48,394 nucleotides of DNA from Myxococcales bacterium. GTDB lineage: Bacteria > Myxococcota_A > Polyangia > Polyangiales > Polyangiaceae. Position numbers and translations under genes: made by a program. Numbering within the stretch: the first letter of the stretch is position 1; every line of letters starts with the position of its first letter. This document shows positions 41,664 through 48,394 of this stretch, in pieces. The DNA lies in NCBI GenBank assembly GCA_021847645.1, contig JAJZQG010000033.1, positions 1 to 48,394 of the forward strand, written 5' to 3'. A model generated the notes under the pieces. That model saw only the letters and a program-made list of their open reading frames with translations. It did not search any database and was not told where the DNA came from.

Positions 41664-43175
41664 TCACCCGGACCTGGCGACGCGGTACTCGTTGAGGTCC
41701 ACGCGGATGAGCGGCGCGAGCCACGGATGCACCTCGCACACGGCGCGATACATCTGCTGGGCGATCCGGCGGTAGCTCGCGTGCCCTTGCTTTCCGCTGC
41801 GAAGCTCGACCACGTGGAATACCTCGCGCAGGTCGAGCGTCCAGAGCGTGCGCACGCGATAGGCCAGGGGCACGACGTACTGGGCCTCGAACGGCAGCGT
41901 GCTGTGCAGCAGCTCCCAGGTGTGCTGGGCGCGGTCCAGCGCCTCGCGATACCGGGCTCCCACGCCCAGCTGCTCGAGCTCATCGGGAACCTGGGCCCCG
42001 AGCGAGCAGCCCAGCAGCTGCGTGGCAGGGGAGACCATGCGATGGCGCTGCAGGTCGCGGTACGCGCCGTAGTCGAGATCCATCTCCACCGAGACGCTCG
42101 CGGCTTCGAACGCACGGGGCGGCGGATCGTATGTCCCTCGCTTGCTCATCGCCGCCGCCACGATCGCGAGCCTGGCCTCGCGGGACATCGAGCCGATCGC
42201 GTCGCGGACGCCCGCGGCATCGGCCGTGGCGCCGTCGTAGGTGAGTGCGAGCACGATGCGTTCGAGGGCATCGGGGTCGTGATGCACCACGCGCACGGTG
42301 GGTGCTGCCGGCGCAGGCGTGTGTCGCGCGGCGACGATCGGCGCAGCGTGGGAGATCTGGTCGCGCAGCGAGGCGCGGTAGTCGTTCTGGTCGGCGTAGC
42401 GCAGCAGGGTAGGCGCCACCGAGCGCGCCTCTTCGCGCATCTGCAGGCCGAGCGCGCGCACTTCGCCCAGGGGAAAGGACAGCATCTTGCTGATGAGCAT
42501 GCCGAGGGCGCGTGCGTTCGCGGTGATCCCGAGGTTGGTCCGGGTCGACGCCGGCAGCAGGCCGCGCAGAAGATCGCAGGTGTGTGAGCGCAGCACGTTC
42601 TCGCGGGCCTTGGGCGTGAGCGTGGGGTCTTGCGGCACCAACTCCCGCAGCCCGTGCTGCACGATCGGAAACAGCTCGAGGTACGTCGCGAACAGGTTGG
42701 CGCACGTCTCGCGGTACGGAGCACGGACGTCGTCGGGCAGCGAAGGCAGGTCGGCGAACGATCCGGTGTCGAACACCACGTAGCGCGTGCTCTTCTCCGT
42801 GTACGAGCCGAGACGCAGATCCTCGATCACCTTCGAGGCCACGATGCTCACGTCTTCCACCGCCAGGTGCACGACGGCGTGTTCGGCCACCGAGGAGTGT
42901 CCGTAGCCCACGACCCACTTCTCGTGGAACGCGCGCGCCTTGTCCTCGGCCGATGCGACGCTGCGAGGCATCGCGGCGCCGGTCGCGTTCAGCGCCAGCG
43001 AGTCGTCGTCGAGCAGCCGTGCGAGGTTGGTGCGCAGGTCGTCGCGGCTGCGCGAGTAGTAGGCGAGCAGCACGGCGATGACCTCCTCGGGCAAGCCGGT
43101 GATCGCAAAGACGCGGCGGTCCAGGTTGGAGACATAGGGCCGGATCCGCTCCAGCGAGGATGCATCGAGCGCCAT
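41664..43175 (-). CDS. Tandem ThyX-like protein
   Basis: Encodes 503 aa; GGGAG lies 9 nt before the ATG. The N-terminal half contains EKWVVGYGHSSVAEHAVVHL, AVEDVSIVASKVIEDLRLGS and YTEKSTRYV, and the C-terminal half YRDLQRHRMVSPATQLLG; both are parts of the ThyX fold (flavin-dependent thymidylate synthase). The single-domain enzyme has RHRxxSxNExSxRY in one piece; here the first half has only S-x-R-Y and the second half RHR, so no half holds the whole motif. Such two-domain proteins are annotated as ThyX, but dTMP synthesis is unproven. It follows map on the same strand, 37 bp apart. Confidence 0.75.
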   Translation of the reverse strand: MALDASSLERIRPYVSNLDRRVFAITGLPEEVIAVLLAYYSRSRDDLRTNLARLLDDDSLALNATGAAMPRSVASAEDKARAFHEKWVVGYGHSSVAEHAVVHLAVEDVSIVASKVIEDLRLGSYTEKSTRYVVFDTGSFADLPSLPDDVRAPYRETCANLFATYLELFPIVQHGLRELVPQDPTLTPKARENVLRSHTCDLLRGLLPASTRTNLGITANARALGMLISKMLSFPLGEVRALGLQMREEARSVAPTLLRYADQNDYRASLRDQISHAAPIVAARHTPAPAAPTVRVVHHDPDALERIVLALTYDGATADAAGVRDAIGSMSREARLAIVAAAMSKRGTYDPPPRAFEAASVSVEMDLDYGAYRDLQRHRMVSPATQLLGCSLGAQVPDELEQLGVGARYREALDRAQHTWELLHSTLPFEAQYVVPLAYRVRTLWTLDLREVFHVVELRSGKQGHASYRRIAQQMYRAVCEVHPWLAPLIRVDLNEYRVARSG

Positions 43176-43212
43176 GGGATGGGTCGACTCCCTTAGGGGC
43201 TGTGGTTCGAGC

Positions 43213-44013
43213 TCACGGGGACAATACCGTCGGGAAGATCTCGCTGTGCTTGAGAGGACGCGATCGGCGGGTCAGCACCTCGCAGCCGTTCTTGGTGACG
43301 GCCACGGTGTGCTCGAATTGCGCGCTGAGCGATCGGTCCCGCGTCACCGCCGTCCAGTCGTCGTCGAGCACTTCGACTTCCCATTCGCCGAGGTTGATCA
43401 TGGGCTCGATGGTGAAGACCATGCCGGCGCGCAGCCTGGGGTTGGAGCCGCCGAGCGGTTTGTAGTGGGCCACTTGCGGAGGCTCGTGGAACTTGCGTCC
43501 GATGCCGTGTCCGACGAACTGGCGCACTACCGAGCAGCCCTGCGCTTCGGCGAACTCCTGGATGGCCGCGCCGATGTCGTTCAGACGAGCGCCCTCGCGG
43601 ACCTGCGCGATACCCAGCTCCAGCGACCGACGCGCCACCTCGGTGACATGCCGTGCCTCGGGCGATGGCTCGCCGATGTAGAAAGTGGCCGAGGTGTCGC
43701 CGTGGAAGCCGTTGTAGAACGTGGTCACGTCGACGTTGATGATGTCGCCGTTCCGGAGGACCTGGGCGCCCGGGATGCCGTGACAGACCACGTCGTTGAC
43801 CGAGGTGCAGACGCTCTTGGGGAAGCCGTGGTAGTTCAGGGGGGAGGGGATGGCTCCGCGTCGCACGGTGTCTTCGTGCACGATGCGGTTGATCTCTTCG
43901 GTGGACATCCCCGGGCCAAGCTGGTCGCCGACCAGAAGCAGCGTTTCGGCCGCCATCTGGCTGCTGACTCGGATGGCTTCGATCTCACGCGGGCTCTTGA
44001 TTTCGATCGCCAT
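43213..44013 (-). CDS. map: Methionine aminopeptidase, type I
   Basis: Encodes 266 aa from ATG 44013 (MAIEIKSPREIEAIRVSSQM), with GGAG just upstream; the longer frame to 44715 has no family similarity. It removes the initiator Met from nascent proteins. The five metal ligands are all present: D in INVDVTTFY, D in HGDTSATF, H in GHGIGRKFH, E in TIEPM and E in FEHTVAV. The HGIPGAQVLRNGD and SVNDVVCHG motifs mark type I. Likely transcribed with the ThyX-like gene. Confidence 0.96.
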   Translation of the reverse strand: MAIEIKSPREIEAIRVSSQMAAETLLLVGDQLGPGMSTEEINRIVHEDTVRRGAIPSPLNYHGFPKSVCTSVNDVVCHGIPGAQVLRNGDIINVDVTTFYNGFHGDTSATFYIGEPSPEARHVTEVARRSLELGIAQVREGARLNDIGAAIQEFAEAQGCSVVRQFVGHGIGRKFHEPPQVAHYKPLGGSNPRLRAGMVFTIEPMINLGEWEVEVLDDDWTAVTRDRSLSAQFEHTVAVTKNGCEVLTRRSRPLKHSEIFPTVLSP

Positions 44014-44470
44014 GGGCTCCGCTGCCCATAAGGGGCCGCACGCATTGCCGTCAAGCGCTAATCCGAATCGTTGGACAACGGCCCCGCCGGCGCGCAGCCC
44101 GGCAAGCCGGTCGCCGTCGCGGACGGTGGAAAGCATCAGCCCCGGCGCGCTAGGGTGGGGGCGTGGTGCGGGGGCCGGATCCGAGAACGGACAGGACGAC
44201 AGTCGCGATGGGCGCGAGCGTCCGGCGTTGGGAGGTCTCGGTGGAACGGCGTTTCGCTTGAAGGCTTGACTACCCGCCGGAATTCGGCGAGGAGCCAGGG
44301 CAGCCGGCCGACGGAGGGCGAAAAAAACACGACCCCGATTTGCCAATTCCATCGCTTCGGGGGACGTTTCGTCTAACGTTCGGTTCGACGGGTTGTTGCA
44401 CCACTCGGCCGTGCGTGCCCTTGGAAAACAGGCGGTGACGGGCCTTTCGGAGAAGTCACAGGAGACGACG
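44014..44470. other. 457-bp divergent intergenic region
   Basis: Lies between map (minus) and the secreted-protein gene (plus). Both frames running into it lack family similarity and proper starts. It has a 7-A tract near 44321 and a TTGCCA at 44340, but no convincing promoter pair. Confidence 0.5.
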
Positions 44471-45349
44471 ATGAAGCGTTTGCCGAAATGGGGGTTGGTA
44501 GTTGCTATCGGACTGGGAGCCGCTTCGATTGCGTTGCTGTCCAGCGGCGACGCGGTTGCGCAGCGCAGGCACGCGCCGCCAGCAGCGGCGCCGGCCGCTC
44601 CGGTCGATCCGCCGATGGTCAAGAACCAGGGCGGCATCCAGCTCAAGCCCGAGGGGCTTCGCTGGGGCATGACGCCCGAGCAGCTCGCCGAGTTCTTCGA
44701 CCGGGTGATCGACAAGGACTATCTTCCCCTGTACAAGCGTGCCCAGCCGGGGCCCCAGACCACGCGTCTCGACGCTGCGGTGTCCGAGGCCAAGGCCGCG
44801 TTCCGCCGCAGCAAGGTCGAGTTCGGCAGCCTGCCGACGGGCATGGATTCCACGCCTCTCAAGGGCGAGTACACGTACAACAACGGCGAGTCGATGATGC
44901 AGCTCAACCGCCGTGGCCAGGGCAACCGCTACTTCTTCTTCATCAAGAACCAGCTCTGGAAGATCTACGACGAGGTCCCGCTGGGTGAGGGCCGTCCCCT
45001 GGGCGCCACGTACGTCGACGCGCTGGGCAAGTTCGCCACCGAATTCGGCGTCGTGGGCCGCGTGACCGAGCCCGACTACGAGAAGGGCCCGTTCACCAAG
45101 GAAGTCGACTGGCGCGACGACAAGACGCACATCCGCGTCGCCGACCGATCGGGCATGCACGTCGTCGGGGTCATTTACGAGGACCGCAACGTGCTCGCCA
45201 ACCTGGGCAACTACCGCACCGCCACGGTGGAAGACCAGAACAAGCTCGACCCGGACATCGCGGCTCTCATTCGTCCGCCCTCGGCGCCCGTCGGCCCGCC
45301 CGATGCCGCCAAGGACAAGGACAAGGACAAGAACAAGCGCAAGAAGTAG
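44471..45349 (+). CDS. Secreted hypothetical protein, Lys/Asp-rich tail
   Basis: Encodes 292 aa from ATG 44471, with AGGAG about 7 nt upstream. A signal peptide (WGLVVAIGLGAASIALLSSG, cleavage near AVAQ) directs export. The mature protein begins with a Pro/Ala linker, then a domain starting LRWGMTPEQLAEFFDRVIDK, a Trp/Arg-centred beta region (RYFFFIKNQLWKIYDEVPLG) and DWRDDKTHIRVADRSGMHVV. The tail is a Lys/Asp run (KDKDKDKNKRKK). Similar proteins are, I believe, conserved in Polyangia; function unknown. Confidence 0.7.
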   Translation: MKRLPKWGLVVAIGLGAASIALLSSGDAVAQRRHAPPAAAPAAPVDPPMVKNQGGIQLKPEGLRWGMTPEQLAEFFDRVIDKDYLPLYKRAQPGPQTTRLDAAVSEAKAAFRRSKVEFGSLPTGMDSTPLKGEYTYNNGESMMQLNRRGQGNRYFFFIKNQLWKIYDEVPLGEGRPLGATYVDALGKFATEFGVVGRVTEPDYEKGPFTKEVDWRDDKTHIRVADRSGMHVVGVIYEDRNVLANLGNYRTATVEDQNKLDPDIAALIRPPSAPVGPPDAAKDKDKDKNKRKK

Positions 45350-45384
45350 TCGCTGTTCTCCGCGCTTCGCATCCCCCCATCCTG

Positions 45385-45393
45385 TGCTACGTT
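45385..45393 (+). promoter_or_regulatory. Extended -10 element before the NifU-like gene
   Basis: TGCTACGTT lies 10 nt before the ATG at 45404. It matches the extended -10 elements seen before tRNA-Arg, the SerA-like gene and rpsP. Confidence 0.4.
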
Positions 45394-45403
45394 TCCCGGG
45401 CCG

Positions 45404-45730
45404 ATGGCTACCCGCCGCCAACTGATCGATCTCTGCCACGACGTGCTTGCCCCTTTGATCGGGGCCGACGGCGGCGAGCTTTACATCGTCGACGCCGCCG
45501 AGGACGCATTGACGCTGCACCTGGGAGGGAAGTGTTCGGGCTGCCCGGGCGCTTCCAGCACGATCCGCACGCTCATCGAGCCCGCGGTGCGCACGTTGCC
45601 CGGCCAGGTCCGTCTGAAGGTTTCGGTGGGGGCCAGGCTTCCGGCCGGTGCCACGAAGGTCGAGGCGGGCGAGGGGCCGTCGTCCGAGCAGCCGGCGGAT
45701 GCGGACAGGGCCTCGGATGTGGCTTCTTGA
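45404..45730 (+). CDS. NifU C-terminal-domain protein (Fe-S scaffold)
   Basis: Encodes 108 aa. The NifU/Nfu domain is plain: RQLIDLCHDVLAPLIGADGG, LTLHLGGKCSGCPGASST and VRTLPGQVR. C44 and C47 (CSGC) bridge a [4Fe-4S] cluster between two subunits for delivery to target proteins. A 30-residue disordered tail follows. There is no second Fe-S gene in the window. A start close to the -10 box suggests a short leader. Confidence 0.88.
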   Translation: MATRRQLIDLCHDVLAPLIGADGGELYIVDAAEDALTLHLGGKCSGCPGASSTIRTLIEPAVRTLPGQVRLKVSVGARLPAGATKVEAGEGPSSEQPADADRASDVAS

Positions 45731-45853
45731 GGTGGCCTGCTCGCAGTCTCCGATTCGCCCCTTGATCTTTCGCCAGATTCGCGTACCTTCGCCCGCTCGC
45801 CGCCCTGGTGGCGGCTTCGTATGCGCATCCCCGCTGGCCCATCTCGCAGCGGG

Positions 45854-45862
45854 TGCTATCTT
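45854..45862 (+). promoter_or_regulatory. Extended -10 element before rpsP
   Basis: TGCTATCTT lies 33 nt before the rpsP ATG at 45896. No good -35 box seen. Likely start of the rpsP-trmD operon. Confidence 0.45.
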
Positions 45863-45895
45863 CGCCGACTCAGACTTGGAACGACAGGACTACAG

Positions 45896-46150
45896 ATGGC
45901 AGTTCACATTCGCATGACTCGTCGCGGTGGCAAGAAGTTCCCCCACTACCGCATCGTCGTCACCGACCAGCGCGCTCGTCGCGATGGCGGCTGCATCGAG
46001 ACCATCGGCAGTTACAACCCGGCTGACGCTGCCAACGCGATCGTGCTCGACCGCGCGCGCCTCGCGTACTGGCAGAGCCAGGGGGCGCAGCTGTCCCACA
46101 CAGTCGCCGGCTTGCTGAAGAAGAATCCGCCGCCGGCCGCCACGGCTTGA
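45896..46150 (+). CDS. rpsP: Ribosomal protein bS16
   Basis: Encodes 84 aa from ATG 45896, with AGGA upstream; the longer frame is rejected because bS16 starts MAVHIRMTRRGGKKFPHYRI. The conserved GSYNP and ERARYWxxxGAQ-type stretch (DRARLAYWQSQGAQLSHTVA) are present. It assembles into the 30S subunit. First gene of the classic rpsP-rimM-trmD operon. Confidence 0.97.
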   Translation: MAVHIRMTRRGGKKFPHYRIVVTDQRARRDGGCIETIGSYNPADAANAIVLDRARLAYWQSQGAQLSHTVAGLLKKNPPPAATA

Positions 46151-46213
46151 GCCCGGCGGCGGGCTTTCCCGCTCCCGTGGGCGCACGACCGCCCCTTCAC
46201 ACCAGCGCACAAC

Positions 46214-46450
46214 ATGCCGCTCAAAGACCTCGTTTTGACCATCGCTCGTGCTCTCGTCGATGACCCCGATGCCGTCGAAGTCCGCGAGATCGACGGCGAC
46301 CACAACTCGGTCATGGAGTTGCGCGTCGCCAAGAACGACGTGGGCAAGGTCATCGGCCGCGATGGCCGCACCGCCCAATCCATGCGCACGATCCTCACCG
46401 CTGCCGCCAGCAAGACGGGTCGTCGCTCGCACCTCGACATCGTCGACTGA
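46214..46450 (+). CDS. khpA: KH-domain RNA-binding protein KhpA
   Basis: Encodes 78 aa. A single KH domain: LRVAKNDVGKVIGRDGRTAQ with the GRDG loop (GxxG) and MRTILTAAASKTG. KhpA binds RNA, often with KhpB, and is usually encoded between rpsP and rimM as here. Confidence 0.93.
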   Translation: MPLKDLVLTIARALVDDPDAVEVREIDGDHNSVMELRVAKNDVGKVIGRDGRTAQSMRTILTAAASKTGRRSHLDIVD

Positions 46451-46458
46451 CCCGCGCC

Positions 46459-46983
46459 ATGCCCTCTGAAGAACGCTGGGTCGCCGTCGGTTCGATCGTC
46501 AAGCCGCACGGTGTTCGCGGCGAGGTGCGCGTCAAGCTCTACAACGCGCACAGCGACGTGCTGCTGGACATCCACGAGGTGCGCCTGCAACGTCCCGGCG
46601 TTCCGGCCGCCGACCGGGCGATTCGCAAGGCGCGCGCCCTCGCGGGAGGCTTCCTGCTCATCTCTTTCGACGGCGTCGCCGATTGCGATCAAGCTGAAGC
46701 GCTTCGCGGCTCCGAGATCCTCGTGCCGCGCGATGCTCTGCCGCCCCCCGAGCCGGGCGAGTTCTACGTGGTCGATGTGATCGGCTCGCGCGCCGTGCTC
46801 TCCGACGGCACCGACGTTGGAGCCGTCGTCGACTTCCTCTCGTTCCCCACCACCGACGTGCTTGTGATCGAGAGCGAAGGACGACGCTTCGACGTGCCCC
46901 TCGTCGACGACTTTGTCGAATCCGTGGACGTTGCCGGGCGCCGTGTCGTCATCCGTTCGCTCGAGGGCCTGGAGTCGAGCTGA
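46459..46983 (+). CDS. rimM: Ribosome maturation factor RimM
   Basis: Encodes 174 aa. The N-terminal barrel ([20 protein letters not shown]) and PRC-barrel ([29 protein letters not shown] [12 protein letters not shown]) are those of RimM, which binds S19 and helps mature the 30S head. It lies 8 bp after khpA and 5 bp before trmD. Confidence 0.95.
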   Translation: MPSEERWVAVGSIVKPHGVRGEVRVKLYNAHSDVLLDIHEVRLQRPGVPAADRAIRKARALAGGFLLISFDGVADCDQAEALRGSEILVPRDALPPPEPGEFYVVDVIGSRAVLSDGTDVGAVVDFLSFPTTDVLVIESEGRRFDVPLVDDFVESVDVAGRRVVIRSLEGLESS

Positions 46984-46988
46984 CGACC

Positions 46989-47729
46989 ATGCGGGTCGAC
47001 GTCGTCACCCTCTTCCCGGAGCTGTTCGCCCCGTTTCTGGACATCAGCTTCGTGGGCAAGGCACGCGAGCGCGGCAAGCTCGAGGTGCGCTTTCGATCGC
47101 CGCGCGAGTTCGGCCTCGGTGTGCACCGCAGCGTCGATGACACGCCCTACGGCGGTGGCTCGGGCATGGTGCTGCGGGTCGACTGCGTGGTGTCGTGCAT
47201 GGAGGCGATGGATGCCGACGCGCCCGGAGGCGAGCGGGCTCATCGCGTGCTGCTCACGCCCCAGGGCCGTCGGTTCCGACAGGCCGACGCCCAGCGGCTT
47301 GCCGAGCTTCCCGCCGTGATGCTGGTGTGTGGCCGCTATGAGGGATTCGACGAGCGCGTGCGTTCGTTCGTCGACGAGGAGATCGCGCTGGGCGACTTCG
47401 TGCTGAGTGGCGGCGAGGTGGCCGCCATGACGATCATTGAAGCCTGCGTGCGCCTGATTCCCGGCGTGCTCGGCAACGATGCGTCCGTCTCCGAGGAGTC
47501 GCACAGCCCCTCGACCGGTGGCCTGCTCGAGTACCCCCAGTACACCCGTCCCGCCGAGTTCCGCGGACTGAAGGTCGACCCGATCCTCCTGTCCGGCGAC
47601 CACGGCCGCATCGCAGCGTGGCGCAAGGAGCAGTCCCTGCAGCGCACCCGCGCGCGCCGTCCCGACCTGCTCGACCAGCCCAGCGACGGGCAAGACGCCG
47701 CGCCCCCGCACGAGGAGGCCGACCGATGA
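46989..47729 (+). CDS. trmD: tRNA (guanine-N1)-methyltransferase TrmD
   Basis: Encodes 246 aa. Methylates G37 of tRNAs with a G36-G37 sequence (m1G37), which prevents +1 frameshifts. Visible: [46 protein letters not shown] and [11 protein letters not shown] (the SPOUT knot and SAM site), then PQYTRP. The tail of about 25 residues after LLDQP is rich in charged residues. Its stop overlaps the next start (ATGA). Confidence 0.97.
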   Translation: MRVDVVTLFPELFAPFLDISFVGKARERGKLEVRFRSPREFGLGVHRSVDDTPYGGGSGMVLRVDCVVSCMEAMDADAPGGERAHRVLLTPQGRRFRQADAQRLAELPAVMLVCGRYEGFDERVRSFVDEEIALGDFVLSGGEVAAMTIIEACVRLIPGVLGNDASVSEESHSPSTGGLLEYPQYTRPAEFRGLKVDPILLSGDHGRIAAWRKEQSLQRTRARRPDLLDQPSDGQDAAPPHEEADR

Positions 47730-48304
47730 GTCGTCGCGTCGCTATCGCCCTGGTTCACTACCCGGTCCTCGATCGCTCCGGCGAGGTGATCACGACCGCG
47801 ATCACCAACCTCGATCTGCACGACATGGCCAGAAGCGCGTGTACGTTCGGCCTGTCCGACATGTTCGTCGTGCATCCGGTCACTGCGCAGCGAGACCTCT
47901 GCGAGAAGGTGCGCGACCACTGGCTCGTCGGATCCGGCGCAAGACGCATTCCGGACCGCGCGCCGCCCATGCGCTTGTTGCGGATCGTCCCGTCGATCGA
48001 GCAGGCCTACGACCAGCTCGGGGCAGGGCGTGCCCACCTCGAGGTGTGGGTCACGAGTGCACGTCCGCTCGGCAGCGTGACTTCGTTCGCTGCGGCCAGG
48101 CAAACGCTCCGGCAGGACGGCCCGCCGGTGCTGCTGGTCTTTGGGACGGGCTGGGGACTGGCTCCGGCGCTGGTGGACGGCGCGGACTGTTGTCTGGAGC
48201 CGATCCGGGCCGCGGCGGACACGGGCTTCAACCACCTGAGCGTCCGCGCGGCATGCGCCATTGCGCTCGACCGGCTTCTGGGCCCGGAACGCAGAGGGAA
48301 CTAA
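47726..48304 (+). CDS. SPOUT-type RNA methyltransferase (TM1570-like)
   Basis: Encodes 192 aa from ATG 47726, which overlaps the trmD stop by 4 nt and has GAGGAGG 7 nt upstream. The sequence has an N-terminal [40 protein letters not shown] and [12 protein letters not shown], and a C-terminal knot with [14 protein letters not shown] and [19 protein letters not shown]. This is the family (Methyltrn_RNA_4) found behind trmD in delta-proteobacteria and Thermotoga (TM1570). The target is not known. Confidence 0.85.
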   Translation: MSRRVAIALVHYPVLDRSGEVITTAITNLDLHDMARSACTFGLSDMFVVHPVTAQRDLCEKVRDHWLVGSGARRIPDRAPPMRLLRIVPSIEQAYDQLGAGRAHLEVWVTSARPLGSVTSFAAARQTLRQDGPPVLLVFGTGWGLAPALVDGADCCLEPIRAAADTGFNHLSVRAACAIALDRLLGPERRGN

Positions 48305-48371
48305 ACTGGATCACGCGAAGCCGAGGCCAAACAACCGGCGAAGCCGGAGCCTTGAAGCGTCGGCAGAGCCA

Positions 48372-48391
48372 GGGCGAGCGTGAGCTCGCCC
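48372..48391. other. Hairpin near the window end
   Basis: GGGCGAGC (48372-48379) pairs with GCTCGCCC (48384-48391) around a GTGA tetraloop, about 70 bp past the last gene. It could terminate the trmD operon, but the window ends before a T-run could be seen. Confidence 0.4.
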
Positions 48392-48394
48392 GCG

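Noticed and set aside
43213..44715. A 500-aa version of methionine aminopeptidase
   Set aside because: Family members start near MAIEIKSP; the extra 234 residues are unlike any domain and cross the promoter region.

Overview
The window is high-GC bacterial chromosome with no rRNA, no recognisable transposase, integrase or phage gene and no CRISPR array. Several features point to a myxobacterium (Myxococcota, probably a Polyangia-type lineage): two proteins with MYXO-CTERM-like C-terminal sorting tails, a TIGR04563-type small protein, an MXAN_5187-type sensor, a DUF6748/Kazal lipoprotein, many lipoproteins, and an Rhs tip with a variable tail. This placement is inferred from gene content only.

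Layout. 1-3.3 kb is an accessory patch: the 3' end of an Rhs/YD-repeat gene with a variable C-terminal tail, an overlapping MORN-type lipoprotein (candidate immunity protein), a displaced Rhs core remnant, an unknown 291-aa protein, a 21-bp minisatellite and an orphan Phd/YefM antitoxin. A low-complexity repeat flanks this last module on both sides. 3.3-8.3 kb holds a stand-alone PglZ-like protein divergent from a penicillin-acylase-family lipoprotein, then a gene-poor stretch with 18 perfect GTGCTC units. 8.3-12.5 kb is an envelope cluster (cupredoxin-like secreted protein, MXAN_5187-type sensor, FadL/OmpP1-type porin). 12.6-15.5 kb is glpA-glpB without glpC. 15.5-21 kb carries a C-terminal processing protease, small conserved proteins, a SUMF1-like lipoprotein and a trypsin-like protease with Gly-Ser repeats. 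21.2-24 kb is polA.

24.2-28.2 kb is a co-oriented run: DUF1844 protein, HtrA-type protease, ECF sigma factor, membrane anti-sigma-like protein and a secreted protein, with start/stop overlaps at three junctions. tRNA-Arg(UCU) and a SerA-like dehydrogenase follow, then a lipoprotein-GtrA-glycoside hydrolase operon. 33-35 kb has two minus-strand genes. 35.3-40.6 kb is a plus-strand run with translation or RNA themes: SUI1/eIF1-like protein, coiled-coil protein, DTW-domain tRNA modification enzyme with an extra C-terminal domain, and a cysteine synthase fused to a cysteinyl-tRNA synthetase whose signature motifs are degenerate. A TetR regulator, tRNA-Pro(CGG), a tandem ThyX-like protein and map follow. 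The window closes with housekeeping genes: NifU-like protein, then rpsP-khpA-rimM-trmD and a SPOUT methyltransferase.

Most striking: the CysK-CysRS fusion, the DTW/exonuclease-like fusion, and the Rhs tail with its overlapping MORN lipoprotein. No complete known defence system is present. All function calls are from motif reading; none was checked by database search.
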